Source: Polycladidibacter hongkongensis (lineage in GTDB: Bacteria; Pseudomonadota; Alphaproteobacteria; Rhizobiales; Stappiaceae). From it: a DNA stretch of 64,000 nt. Of this stretch, positions 39,556 through 48,552 are shown one piece after another (within the stretch, counting starts at the first letter, position 1; every line of letters starts with the position of its first letter). The stretch spans positions 1 through 64,000 of the forward strand of contig NZ_LLWC01000022.1 in NCBI RefSeq assembly GCF_001561995.1. Direction: 5' to 3'. The position numbers were made by a program, and so were the translations under genes. The notes under the pieces are model-generated. The model was not told the origin of the DNA, searched no databases, and saw nothing but the letters and a program-made list of their open reading frames with translations.

Positions 39556-40546
39556 AGAAGCGCTTGATTGGCCCTACAACCTGCTGGGCCTTACCGAAAT
39601 TCCGCAGGACAAAAAACCGATCAAACGCGCCTATGCGCGCCGTTTGAAAACCATCGACCAACTGAATGAGCCAGACGCTTTTCAGCAGCTGCGCGAAGCA
39701 TATGAAGCCGCGCTCGATATGCTCTCCTACAAGGAGTTCTATCCTGAAGAACATGGCGAACAACTGGCGCAAGGGGCGGCAGACACGGCAGCGCGTGAAC
39801 ACACTGTTGCGGGAAATAATTGCGCAACCGCAACCAACACACCGCTGAATGACAGCGGGCAACTTGAGGCAAAAGCGGGCGAAACGCAAAACACACCTAC
39901 CCCCGATGACAGCTCCCCGCCTCTCTTCCCCCTAGTCTACAGCGAAACACCTCTTGAAGAACTGCAAGAGTTTGCAGCGCAGTTTATCGCAGCCGATAAT
40001 GAGCGCAGCGATGAAGAAACGATTAGCCAACTCATTCACTATTCAGCTGATGCCCCCATGCAAGAGCGGCAATTGATAGAAGCCAGTATGCTGACGCTTT
40101 TGGATTTGTTGACACAAGAGAAGGACGACAGTGACTATTTCGCTTCTCCCATTACGCCTCACATTTTAAATGAGTTGGAGGCAGAGTTCCAATGGACAAA
40201 AGATGCCATTCGTATCAACAAAACCTTCCCACAGCACCTGCACACCTATCAAACCTTTCAAGAGCAGTTGGAGGCGCTTAGTCGTTCACCATGCACCAGC
40301 GCCGAGCAGGACGAAAGTCTGTTCCGGCACGCAAACCCGGGAAAGCTGTTTTTAATCCTATTGGTTGTGAAGTGGGGCTCGGAAGGACTTGGCCAGATTT
40401 TTGGTAAGTATGGGCTAGACAGTGCGGCAAGTTTTTTCTCCAGCTTTGTCAAACCCATAAGCGGCATAACACTTCTGGTTCTGGTCGTGCTAATCGTCTT
40501 CGACGCCTTAAATCGTTTCATCCGCAAGGTCAAAAAGCGCCTGTAA
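39545..40546 (+). CDS. degenerate J-domain membrane protein, HscC partner
   Basis: A 333-residue protein. The N-terminus (about 8-60: WPYNLLGLTEI, then KKPIKRAYARRLKTIDQ and FQQLREAYEAAL) matches the J-like domain of DjlB/DjlC-type HscC partners. The HPD tripeptide essential in standard J-domains is missing; the loop reads KTIDQLNEPD. A long acidic, low-complexity linker and helical middle follow, and the C-terminus has a Gly/Ser-rich segment and one or two membrane helices (about 265-325) before a basic tail. It probably anchors or regulates HscC at the membrane. Translation is likely coupled to hscC. Confidence 0.75.
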   Translation: MCTKEALDWPYNLLGLTEIPQDKKPIKRAYARRLKTIDQLNEPDAFQQLREAYEAALDMLSYKEFYPEEHGEQLAQGAADTAAREHTVAGNNCATATNTPLNDSGQLEAKAGETQNTPTPDDSSPPLFPLVYSETPLEELQEFAAQFIAADNERSDEETISQLIHYSADAPMQERQLIEASMLTLLDLLTQEKDDSDYFASPITPHILNELEAEFQWTKDAIRINKTFPQHLHTYQTFQEQLEALSRSPCTSAEQDESLFRHANPGKLFLILLVVKWGSEGLGQIFGKYGLDSAASFFSSFVKPISGITLLVLVVLIVFDALNRFIRKVKKRL

Positions 40547-40555
40547 AAACGCACT

Positions 40556-40577
40556 GGAGGGCGGCAAACCGCCCTCC
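40556..40577. terminator. hairpin between convergent genes
   Basis: GGAGGGCGG, CAAA and CCGCCCTCC form a perfect 9-bp stem with a tetraloop, located between the J-protein gene (plus) and the FMN-binding protein gene (minus). The T tract is poor. Confidence 0.65.
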
Positions 40578-40606
40578 CATTCTGTTGGGCAACAACAGTT
40601 ATCAAC

Positions 40607-41218
40607 TCACCACATGCTCTCTTTAGCTCTTGCAGGCCATGCCGCATCATAGCTGGCACCGTCAAAGGCCCCTTGTGTCGCCTCGCGCAGCATATCTCCC
40701 GCGCTTGGCAAGTCCCCTTTGCCGACAAATCCTTTAGGATCCCAAAGCTGCGCCCGCATGACCGCGCGCGCGCACTGAAAATATACCGCCTCAATCGCCA
40801 CAACCAAAACACTGCGCGGCAGTTTGCCTTGCACGCAGAAGCGCTCCAAAACCTGCGGCTCGGCACAAATCCGCCCACGCCCATTCACCCGCAGCACGCT
40901 ATTGCTGCCCGGCACCATAAACATCAACGAAATCCGATCATCCATCAGGATATTGCGCAGACTATCAATGCGATTGTTCCCGCGCCGGTCTGGCAATAAC
41001 AAACACCGGTCATTCTCGATTGTCACCACCTGCCCGGCATCACCTCGCGGGCTACAATCCATCCCCTCAGGCCCAACCGTTGCCATGGCAACGAATGGCG
41101 ATGCTTCGATAAAGCGCTTGTACGAGGGCAACAGATAATCAACTTCCTTTGCAAGCGAAGCCTCGCTACACGCCCCGTAAAGCTCTTCCAGTTCCGCAAT
41201 GCTCTCTAAATACTGCAT
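40607..41218 (-). CDS. pyridoxamine 5'-phosphate oxidase family (FMN-binding) protein
   Basis: A 203-residue split-barrel flavoprotein. The segments FIEASPFVAMATVGPEGMDC, SPRGDAGQVVTIEND and LLLPDRRGNNRIDSLRNIL are typical of the MSMEG_1061-type PNPOx-like family, as is the C-terminal AQLWDPKGFVGKGDLPSAG. It probably binds FMN or F420-like cofactors; the substrate is unknown. It lies between the hscC pair and clpA, on the minus strand. Confidence 0.85.
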   Translation of the reverse strand: MQYLESIAELEELYGACSEASLAKEVDYLLPSYKRFIEASPFVAMATVGPEGMDCSPRGDAGQVVTIENDRCLLLPDRRGNNRIDSLRNILMDDRISLMFMVPGSNSVLRVNGRGRICAEPQVLERFCVQGKLPRSVLVVAIEAVYFQCARAVMRAQLWDPKGFVGKGDLPSAGDMLREATQGAFDGASYDAAWPARAKESMW

Positions 41219-41304
41219 ACTCTGCCTTTCAAATGATCTGCGGCATAAAAAACGCTCGCCGCTCTGCGCAGCTAAATTCAGTCCCTCAAAAGCGACCCAA
41301 TAAA

Positions 41305-41328
41305 AAACCGGGCTTCAAGGCCCGGTTT
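41305..41328 (-). terminator. terminator after clpA
   Basis: AAACCGGGC, a 6-base loop and GCCCGGTTT lie 13-36 bases after the clpA stop, with an A run on the plus strand (a T run on the transcript). Confidence 0.85.
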
Positions 41329-41340
41329 CAAATCTCCAAC

Positions 41341-43731
41341 TCAATCGCCAGCAGCGATCTTGGGAACAGATGCCCCCGTTTTACGTCGGCGTTTGGGTGC
41401 GGACTTCTTCTTTGCCGCTGGCCTGTCCTCAACACTTTCCAGCAGCAGGCCCTTGCCATCTTCGTTGACACAAACCTTCACCGTGCCACCTTTTTGCAGC
41501 TTGCCAAACAACACCTCGTCCGCGAGTGGCTTCTTGATATGTTCCTGAATCACCCGCCCCAGTGGCCGTGCTCCCATTTGCCTGTCATAGCCTTTGTTTG
41601 CCAGCCAAGCCACCGCGTCCGGTGTCAATTCAAAGGTCACATTGCGCTCTGCCAGCTGCGCTTCAAGCTGCATAACAAACTTCTCGACCACCCGGTGAAT
41701 AACCAAGGTATCCAAATTGGCAAACGGGATCACCGCGTCCAAACGGTTGCGGAATTCCGGCGTGAACAATTTGTTGATCGCCTCCATATCATCGCCTTCG
41801 CGCTGAATCCGATTAAACCCGATCGGGGCCTTGGCCATATCCGCCGCACCCGCATTGGTGGTCATAATTAGGATCACGTTCCGGAAGTCGATTTTCTTGC
41901 CATTGTGGTCCGTCAACTTGCCGTGGTCCATCACCTGCAACAAAATGTTGAACAGGTCCGGATGGGCTTTTTCAATCTCGTCCAACAACAGAACGCAATG
42001 GGGGTGCTGGTCAACCGCATCGGTCAACATGCCACCTTGATCAAATCCAACATATCCCGGAGGTGCGCCGATCAAGCGTGATACCGTGTGCCGTTCCATG
42101 TATTCCGACATGTCAAAGCGGGTCAGTTCCACGCCCAGTGTCGAGGCGAGTTGCCGCGCGACCTCGGTCTTGCCAACCCCGGTCGGACCGGAAAACAGAT
42201 AGCATCCGATCGGTTTGTCCGGTTCGCGCAAGCCCGCCCGCGCCAGCTTGATCGAAGCAGACAGCGCGTCAATCGCGTTATCCTGCCCATAAACCACACG
42301 CTTCAAGCTGTCTGTAAGGTTGGACAGCACCTTGGCATCATCCTTGGAGACTGACTTTGGCGGTATCCGTGCCATCGTTGCAATGGTCGCCTCTACTTCC
42401 TTTACACCAATGGTCTTGCGTCGCTTGCCATCGGGCAGCAGTTGCTGGGATGCACCGGTCTCGTCAATTACATCGATCGCTTTGTCCGGCAGCTTTCGGT
42501 CACTCAGATATTTGGCAGAGAGCTCGACGGCCGATTTCAAAGCGTCATTGGTGTATTTGATTGAGTGAAAATCCTCAAAATAGGGTTTCAACCCTTTCAA
42601 GATTTCAATCGCATCAGGAATGGACGGCTCATTGACATCCACTTTCTGGAATCGCCGCACAAGCGCCCGATCTTTCTCGAAAAATTGCCGATACTCTTTG
42701 TAAGTGGTCGAACCGATACAACGGATAGACCCCGACGCAAGCGCCGGCTTTAACAGGTTAGAGGCATCCATCGCCCCGCCAGATGTGGCACCTGCCCCAA
42801 TCACCGTGTGAATTTCATCGATGAACATAACCGCACCAGGGTAGTTCTCAACTTCCTTCATCACTTGCTTCAGGCGCTCTTCAAAATCACCGCGATAGCG
42901 CGTGCCCGCCAAAAGCGCGCCCATATCCAACGAGAAAATTGTCGCAGTACGCAACACTTCCGGCACATCACCGGTCACGATCCGCCGCGCTAACCCTTCG
43001 GCAATGGCGGTCTTACCAACACCGGGATCCCCAACATAAAGTGGATTATTTTTCGAGCGCCGGCATAGAATCTGGATTGTTCGGGAGATTTCTTTGTCTC
43101 GCCCGATCAAGGGGTCAATCTTGCCAGAATACGCTTTCTCATTGAGATTAACGCAGTAAGCCTCCAGCGCCTCTGTCTTGCGCTTGGTACCAGAGCCGCC
43201 GTCACTCTTCGGCGGCTCACCAAAGCCGCTTTCAAAGTCAGCCGCTTCTGCATCATCCAGCCCTCGCACGGGCCGCGTCTCGCTCATACCCGGACGCTTG
43301 GCAATTCCATGTGAAATAAAGTTAACCGCGTCATAACGCGTCATATCCTGCTCTTGCAAGAAATAGGCAGCGTGGCTTTCGCGCTCGGCAAAAATCGCCA
43401 CCAGCACATTAGCGCCGCTCACCTCTTCCCGCCCAGAGGACTGAACATGGATAACGGCACGCTGAATAACCCGTTGGAATCCGGCGGTTGGCTTGGAATC
43501 ATCATCATTCTCAACCACCAGATTTTCCAGTTCACTGTCGATATATTCGACAACACTTTTGCGCAACTGATCCAGATTTACATTGCACGCCCGCATCACC
43601 GAGGCCGCATCCTGATCATCGATCAGCGCGAGCAGCAAATGCTCAAGCGTTGCGTACTCCTGATGACGCTCGTTGGCAAATGCCAAGGCTTGGTGGAGTG
43701 CTTTTTCCAGACTGCGAGAAAATGACGGCAC
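41341..43731 (-). CDS. clpA: ATP-dependent Clp protease ATP-binding subunit ClpA
   Basis: An AAA+ unfoldase of 796 residues that feeds substrates to ClpP. The N-domain (about 1-150) binds ClpS. The first AAA module has Walker [17 protein letters not shown] and [12 protein letters not shown]; the second has [15 protein letters not shown] and [20 protein letters not shown]. The C-terminus carries a Lys/Arg-rich extension. The GTG start follows AGGGGG. It lies 12 bases after clpS, in one operon. The partner clpP is not adjacent; a ClpP-family gene is found 9 kb away. Confidence 0.97.
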   Translation of the reverse strand: MPSFSRSLEKALHQALAFANERHQEYATLEHLLLALIDDQDAASVMRACNVNLDQLRKSVVEYIDSELENLVVENDDDSKPTAGFQRVIQRAVIHVQSSGREEVSGANVLVAIFAERESHAAYFLQEQDMTRYDAVNFISHGIAKRPGMSETRPVRGLDDAEAADFESGFGEPPKSDGGSGTKRKTEALEAYCVNLNEKAYSGKIDPLIGRDKEISRTIQILCRRSKNNPLYVGDPGVGKTAIAEGLARRIVTGDVPEVLRTATIFSLDMGALLAGTRYRGDFEERLKQVMKEVENYPGAVMFIDEIHTVIGAGATSGGAMDASNLLKPALASGSIRCIGSTTYKEYRQFFEKDRALVRRFQKVDVNEPSIPDAIEILKGLKPYFEDFHSIKYTNDALKSAVELSAKYLSDRKLPDKAIDVIDETGASQQLLPDGKRRKTIGVKEVEATIATMARIPPKSVSKDDAKVLSNLTDSLKRVVYGQDNAIDALSASIKLARAGLREPDKPIGCYLFSGPTGVGKTEVARQLASTLGVELTRFDMSEYMERHTVSRLIGAPPGYVGFDQGGMLTDAVDQHPHCVLLLDEIEKAHPDLFNILLQVMDHGKLTDHNGKKIDFRNVILIMTTNAGAADMAKAPIGFNRIQREGDDMEAINKLFTPEFRNRLDAVIPFANLDTLVIHRVVEKFVMQLEAQLAERNVTFELTPDAVAWLANKGYDRQMGARPLGRVIQEHIKKPLADEVLFGKLQKGGTVKVCVNEDGKGLLLESVEDRPAAKKKSAPKRRRKTGASVPKIAAGD

Positions 43732-43743
43732 AGGCGCCCCCTA

Positions 43744-44079
43744 TTACTTTTTCTCCATCACACACTGCAATGGATGTTGGTGTTTTCGGGCGAAATCCAT
43801 AACTTGCGTAACTTTGGTCTCCGCGACTTCGTATGTGTAAATGCCGCATTCTCCCACCCCGTGGTGGTGCACATGCAACATAATCTCCGTGGCATCCTCC
43901 ACACTCTTATGGAAGAACTGCTCCAGAATCTGGATGACAAACTCCATCGGGGTAAAGTCATCATTCAGCAGCAGCACACGATAGAGGCTCGGACGTTTAA
44001 CCTTAGGCTTCTCACGGGTGATAACCGACAAGTCGCCGTCTTCATCCTCATCATGCCTGCCATCGTCTCCACTCATCAT
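43744..44079 (-). CDS. clpS: Clp adaptor protein ClpS
   Basis: The N-end rule adaptor that delivers N-degron substrates to ClpA. The core is unmistakable: [20 protein letters not shown], the [20 protein letters not shown] segment and the [12 protein letters not shown] tail. The protein is about 111 residues if it starts at the ATG at 44079 ([16 protein letters not shown]). The frame is open from 44271, and an ATG at 44214 would add about 45 residues of uncertain relevance. It is the first gene of the clpS-clpA operon. Confidence 0.95.
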   Translation of the reverse strand: MMSGDDGRHDEDEDGDLSVITREKPKVKRPSLYRVLLLNDDFTPMEFVIQILEQFFHKSVEDATEIMLHVHHHGVGECGIYTYEVAETKVTQVMDFARKHQHPLQCVMEKK

Positions 44080-44599
44080 GGGTGGCAAGTACCCCGAGCT
44101 TACGTGGGCCAGCTTTATAGTATTTAAACAGCGCTTCCCTTGAATCAAGGGGAGCAATTCCGTCTGCTTACGCGCAAGAACCTGTTTTTCATCCTCGCCG
44201 CTGTACTGTGTCATCGTTACGATACGTCCCGTCATTTTCGCGTCAGCAATTATTATAAACAAAATAGCCAAAATTTTCAGCGCCCTAGCTAATACACTGC
44301 ACCACCATGTGTAAAAAGCGGCAGTACGCGCACCGCGTTTTCTCGGCCCCGTATTCGCTCCCTACCTTATCAGTCCTTCAATTATTCGTAATAACCAAAT
44401 AATTAACACGGGCCCACACCTTGCAAACAATCTGGATAAATGGGTTTAACCCGCAACATCACTGCAGAACCAGCAAGACGAATTTACCGCGACAAGGCTG
44501 TAAGCACCGCGCCATTTCTAAAGTAAAAATTAGGAGCACAAGCGGGCGCAAACAAGGCACTGGCGTTCAATTCCACTTCACAACACTGGCATAAAGACG
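44080..44599. other. gene-free stretch upstream of clpS
   Basis: About 520 bases, of which the first 190 are an in-frame open extension of clpS. The rest is AT-rich in places (44250-44410) and probably contains the clpSA promoter. I find no RNA gene or extra frame. Confidence 0.45.
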
Positions 44600-44629
44600 A
44601 AAAAGGGTGGCACCAATTCGGCACCACCC
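44600..44629 (-). terminator. terminator after the phasin gene
   Basis: On the minus strand GGGTGGTGCC, a short loop and GGTGCCACCC form a 10-bp stem with G-U pairs, followed by TTTTT. It lies 37 bases beyond the phasin stop. Confidence 0.75.
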
Positions 44630-44665
44630 CACATTCTTGGCAACAGCATGTTGCAATTTATGCTC

Positions 44666-44995
44666 TTACTTCGCGGCGCTAGCAAACGCACCCTCATAGG
44701 GCTTGTAGGCTTCTTTTGCCAATTCGGTGTACATCTCACCTAGCTTGCTCGCTTCACCAACCATCGCCTCATAGGAGGTTTTGGCATAGTCAGCTTGCGC
44801 CTCAAATGCTTTGTCAAGGGTCTTGGCGGCTGCAATCTTCTCAAGAGCTGCCGAGCCTTCTTCAAAAGATTTTTTTGAATAGTCTGCAACCTCAGCGGAA
44901 ATTGCCTGCATGCCTTTTGAGAACGCGCCAAAGCTCTCCATAGCTACGTCCATACCATCTTTACCTGCTTTTTGAAACTGCTCAAATCCGGTCAT
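44666..44995 (-). CDS. phasin family protein
   Basis: A 109-residue all-helical protein of the phasin_2 family (MTGFEQFQKAGKDGMDVAM, FSKGMQAISAEVADYSKKSF, FEAQADYAKTSYEAMVGE). Phasins coat polyhydroxyalkanoate granules, but in Hyphomicrobiales small phasin paralogues near clpSA are common and may have other roles. No pha genes are nearby. AGGAAAA/GGAG-like purines lie before the ATG, and a terminator follows. Confidence 0.92.
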   Translation of the reverse strand: MTGFEQFQKAGKDGMDVAMESFGAFSKGMQAISAEVADYSKKSFEEGSAALEKIAAAKTLDKAFEAQADYAKTSYEAMVGEASKLGEMYTELAKEAYKPYEGAFASAAK

Positions 44996-45419
44996 CGCTT
45001 GTCTCCATCTATCCGGGGGGAGGAAAACGCTGCGCGCAGCAAAGGATCTGCTGAATTTCTTAGCTCAACGCTTCAACCAACGCGGCCATTATGTTGCGTC
45101 GCACAATTTTTGTCAACACCATATTGCATCGCACAATTCCATGAAAATTGATGGGTAACACCCCAAGCCAACGGTTAATTGCAGCAAAGAAACCCACTGC
45201 TTTTCCCATTGCCTCATAATAACTCAAGGGAAACGTGATTTTTTTCAAAATTGCACGCGCGCATTTACGGATTTGTAACCGCGTTTGCAGCAATTTGTCT
45301 CAAAGAAGTCAAAATGCCTCCTCATTGCTAATCTATCCAGATCGCACCTTGGGGAAGCATAGGCAGGGTCTCTTCCCTGCAACAACAATTTGCCATTTGC
45401 GTATTCAATGGGGCTAGGT
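44996..45419. other. intergenic region between phasin and carboxypeptidase genes
   Basis: About 420 bases between divergent genes. It must hold both promoters. The middle contains a 77-codon minus frame without coding signs. No structured RNA is recognised. Confidence 0.4.
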
Positions 45420-46916
45420 ATGGGTCTGTATCGTTTTAGGCCAGTAAAACAAATGTGTCGTGCCGTCTTGGGCCTCACGATTGCAACAGGTTTATTGACC
45501 GGCTTCGGCCCTGGTCTCCACAAAGCTGCAGCCAATCCCAAATACGCAGGCATCGTTGTCGACGCTAAAACCGGAAAAGTACTCTACGCGGAAAACGCCA
45601 ATGCGCGCCGGTATCCAGCATCCACCACAAAGATTATGACCCTCTTCGTACTCTTTGAAGAGTTGGAGGCCGGGCGTCTCAGCCTTAACACGCGCATGAA
45701 AGTCTCGCGATACGCCGCTGGACGGCCACCGACAAAACTGTACCTCAAGGCCGGCAGCACTTTACGTGTCAAAGACGCCATATACGCTCTTATCACCAAA
45801 TCGGCAAACGATGCGTCCACCGTCATCGCCGAACACATCTCAGGTTCGGAAGCCGCATTCGCCAAGCGTATGACATCCACAGCTCGTGCCATCGGCATGC
45901 GCAACACCACATTTCGTAATCCGCATGGCTTGCCCAATTCCCGCCAAGTCACCACGGCGGCAGACCTCGCCTTGCTTGGTCGCGCCATGCAGGATCGTTT
46001 CCCAAAATACTATAAATACTTCAACACTCGCTCCTACACATATGCTGGTCGCCGGATGGGCAACCACAACAAACTGCTTGGCCGGGTCCGTGGTGTTGAT
46101 GGCATCAAGACCGGGTATACCCGCGCCTCTGGCTACAACCTGGTAACCAATGTTGAACGCGACAACCGGCACATCGTCGCCGTGGTGCTTGGCGGCCGTT
46201 CAGGAAAACGCCGCGACGCGCAAATGGTCAAACTCATCAACAGGTACTTACCTAAAGCTAGCCGTGGCAAACGCACCGCCCCCTTGCTGATGGCAAGAAC
46301 AAAACTTACCTTCCCAAAAGTTGCGCCTGCAACGCCTACTTTGAAGGCCCGCCCCGCAACAACCACAGTTATGGCCTACGCGCCGGAGTCGCAAACAAAA
46401 GTGAAGCAAGACCCGATCGCACAAATGCTGCAATCGCAAGCTTCATTGACACCAATTGCCAACCCCAAAGTCAGCGAAGTGTCTATAGACGACGCTGTCA
46501 AAGCGGCGCTTGCCAGCAACAAAGCAAAGCAGCTGCCACCCAACGAGACCACCCTAGCAAAAGCACCTAGCGCAGCCCAGACATCTGTACCGATGGCAGC
46601 ACCGATCCCTATGGCAAACCCCTCGTCGGCCGAAAAAGCACCTGAAAAGGCAGCTTCAACCGAAGAAATGAATGGTTGGCAAGTACAGATATCCGCTTCA
46701 GACAGTCGTGAGAAAGCCGTAGCTATATTGCAAAAAGCCCGTAAGGCTGCAGGCACCGCTCTGAGAGACTATGATATCTATACTCAAGAAGTAAAAACCA
46801 AAAAGCAAACTCTGTACCGTGCCAGATTCACGGGGTTTGAAACAAAAACAGCAGCTTGGGATGCCTGCGCAAAGCTGAAGCGGGTGAAATACTCCTGCTA
46901 TGCGATTTATCAATAA
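45420..46916 (+). CDS. D-alanyl-D-alanine carboxypeptidase with SPOR domain
   Basis: A low-molecular-mass PBP (498 residues) of the DacA/DacF type that trims the terminal D-Ala from peptidoglycan stem peptides in the periplasm. The signal peptide is at about 10-38. The serine-type active site is complete: YPASTTKIMTLF (SxxK), ITKSANDAS (SxN) and VDGIKTGYTRASG (KTG). A Pro/Ala-rich linker of about 150 residues leads to a C-terminal SPOR domain (NGWQVQISASDSREKAVAIL to SCYAIYQ), which binds denuded septal glycans. The start is uncertain between ATGs at 45390, 45408 and 45420. Confidence 0.92.
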   Translation: MGLYRFRPVKQMCRAVLGLTIATGLLTGFGPGLHKAAANPKYAGIVVDAKTGKVLYAENANARRYPASTTKIMTLFVLFEELEAGRLSLNTRMKVSRYAAGRPPTKLYLKAGSTLRVKDAIYALITKSANDASTVIAEHISGSEAAFAKRMTSTARAIGMRNTTFRNPHGLPNSRQVTTAADLALLGRAMQDRFPKYYKYFNTRSYTYAGRRMGNHNKLLGRVRGVDGIKTGYTRASGYNLVTNVERDNRHIVAVVLGGRSGKRRDAQMVKLINRYLPKASRGKRTAPLLMARTKLTFPKVAPATPTLKARPATTTVMAYAPESQTKVKQDPIAQMLQSQASLTPIANPKVSEVSIDDAVKAALASNKAKQLPPNETTLAKAPSAAQTSVPMAAPIPMANPSSAEKAPEKAASTEEMNGWQVQISASDSREKAVAILQKARKAAGTALRDYDIYTQEVKTKKQTLYRARFTGFETKTAAWDACAKLKRVKYSCYAIYQ

Positions 46917-46935
46917 TCGAAACGAGGGGGCCTAG

Positions 46936-47679
46936 TTACTCATGTCTATTGAGAAGCCGATCCTTAGCCTCGTTGAGCTTGGCAGCGAGGAAAGCAGAAC
47001 CACCACTATCGGGATGCATCCGCTTAATCAAGCGTCTGTGCGCAGCTCTGATTTCACTCGCGTCAGCGCCAGGCCGAAGTCCAAGAATCTCGTAGGCCTC
47101 TTGATCGGTCAAACCGCCCGAGCCAGACGCGTTGCTTTGCCCCGATGCGCTGTGCGCTTGGAAGTTTACACGCCAATTGGAGAATCGGCGATCGAGATAA
47201 GCCTCTAGCAAAGCCAGGCTTTCTTGATCTCCTGCTGCATTTTGCCAAACCTTGCGAAGTTCCTCGAGCGGCAACCCCGAGAGTTTTGCCCCCATAAAAG
47301 GACCGGATAAGATTTCACCATCCAGCTGGCCGCTCTCATGATCTAACTGCATTTCAAATAGATTAGAGCGAACAGTGCTCCTATTTAAACCCGAACTCGC
47401 ACGCTGGCCTTGAAACAAATTGCCAAATAGATGGCGAGATATTGCAGCTATGCCAAATCTCGGCACCGCAACGCCGAAAAGGCTCGCCGCTAACATAAAC
47501 AAAGGCAATCCCGCAGCCCAGCGCCCTGTTGCAATAAAGACAATAGCAAGCAGGCAAAGAGCCAATCCCGCAAACTGTTTTAAATACAACAACATCTTTT
47601 GCGGACTACCGCGAGCAGCAAGCTTCGCAAAAAAAACGAGTAACGCCAACCCCAACAGGCCCGCAACGAAAAACGCCAT
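46936..47679 (-). CDS. membrane-anchored DnaJ-domain protein
   Basis: A 247-residue protein with three N-terminal membrane helices (about 2-20, 35-50, 55-75), a middle region (GLNRSTVRSNLFEMQLDHES) and a C-terminal J-domain with an intact HPD (YEILGLRPGADASEIRAAHR, RLIKRMHPDSGGS). This is the alphaproteobacterial TIM14-like membrane J-protein type. It recruits an Hsp70, probably DnaK, to the inner membrane. It is the last of a minus-strand trio, 48 bases after the vWA gene. Confidence 0.88.
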   Translation of the reverse strand: MAFFVAGLLGLALLVFFAKLAARGSPQKMLLYLKQFAGLALCLLAIVFIATGRWAAGLPLFMLAASLFGVAVPRFGIAAISRHLFGNLFQGQRASSGLNRSTVRSNLFEMQLDHESGQLDGEILSGPFMGAKLSGLPLEELRKVWQNAAGDQESLALLEAYLDRRFSNWRVNFQAHSASGQSNASGSGGLTDQEAYEILGLRPGADASEIRAAHRRLIKRMHPDSGGSAFLAAKLNEAKDRLLNRHE

Positions 47680-47727
47680 AACAACTCCAACACCATTTGT
47701 GCGCGCTTGAAGCTCGCCAACTGGTGG

Positions 47728-48474
47728 TTACTTCTCAGATTTAAAATGCGTTAGCAACATCCGGGCGCCTTGATCCCCATTCGAACTCAGCACTTTTAGA
47801 GCGCTTTCGCCTCCGCTTGAGTAAGCAGCAATAGCACCTAGTATATCCCTTAGTCTATTGGCCGCACCTTGATCAAACGCCTGATAAATCCCCCCACTAA
47901 TCCGCGCCATCTCTTTAAAACAGCTCTGTGCATTTTGGCAGTACCCTTCCTGAAAGACATAAAGTGGCACCTGCAGAATACCCAATTCACCAGCCAATTG
48001 GCACAGCATGTCTGGATTCTCTTCAACCGTGTCGCCGATGTAAATCAGCCCGGCAATACCCATTTCTTTTCTTCGTCTCAATCCGTGCCGGAGAACTTTT
48101 TCTATCTGTGTTTGCCCTCCCTGACAAACGATGCGCGTCATCTTTTCACCAAGGCTGCGCCCATTCCCTACAAAGCCAGAGGCCTTGCATTGATCATAAC
48201 CTCTAAAAAAAACAAGCTCTAATAAAAGACCATTAAACTCGTTAGCAGCCTTGAACATTTCAAACTGCAGGTTAACCGCTGCATCCCACGTCGGTTGCCT
48301 GCTAAGTGTTGCATCAAGTGCAACAATCAAACGAGAGTTTGCCTGATTAGCCTTTGGCTCCCCAAGTCGCTCGACCCTTTTTAAAAAAGTTGCAACCTTG
48401 TCCGTACTAACAAGATTTCGATTGTCACCACCATATCCAGTATTTTTGAGTGGAGAGTTCCTTGTCGTTTTCAT
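47728..48474 (-). CDS. vWA-domain protein
   Basis: A 248-residue cytosolic protein with a von Willebrand A-like fold. The first strand carries a partial metal-site motif (RLIVALDATLSRQPTWDAA, replacing DxSxS by DATLS). AGLIYIGDTVEENPDMLCQL and ILQVPLYVFQEG follow. Such proteins pair with membrane J-proteins in Alphaproteobacteria. The function is unknown; a cargo or client-binding role with the neighbouring J-protein is inference. The ATG at 48474 follows GAGG at 7 bases. It lies 78 bases after the cytochrome gene. Confidence 0.82.
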   Translation of the reverse strand: MKTTRNSPLKNTGYGGDNRNLVSTDKVATFLKRVERLGEPKANQANSRLIVALDATLSRQPTWDAAVNLQFEMFKAANEFNGLLLELVFFRGYDQCKASGFVGNGRSLGEKMTRIVCQGGQTQIEKVLRHGLRRRKEMGIAGLIYIGDTVEENPDMLCQLAGELGILQVPLYVFQEGYCQNAQSCFKEMARISGGIYQAFDQGAANRLRDILGAIAAYSSGGESALKVLSSNGDQGARMLLTHFKSEK

Positions 48475-48552
48475 AAGGCTACCTCGATCATTTCTCGGTA
48501 TTACCACACTATTTTGCGCACTAGTCAAACAGCGGGGCACCACCTTACTTAT

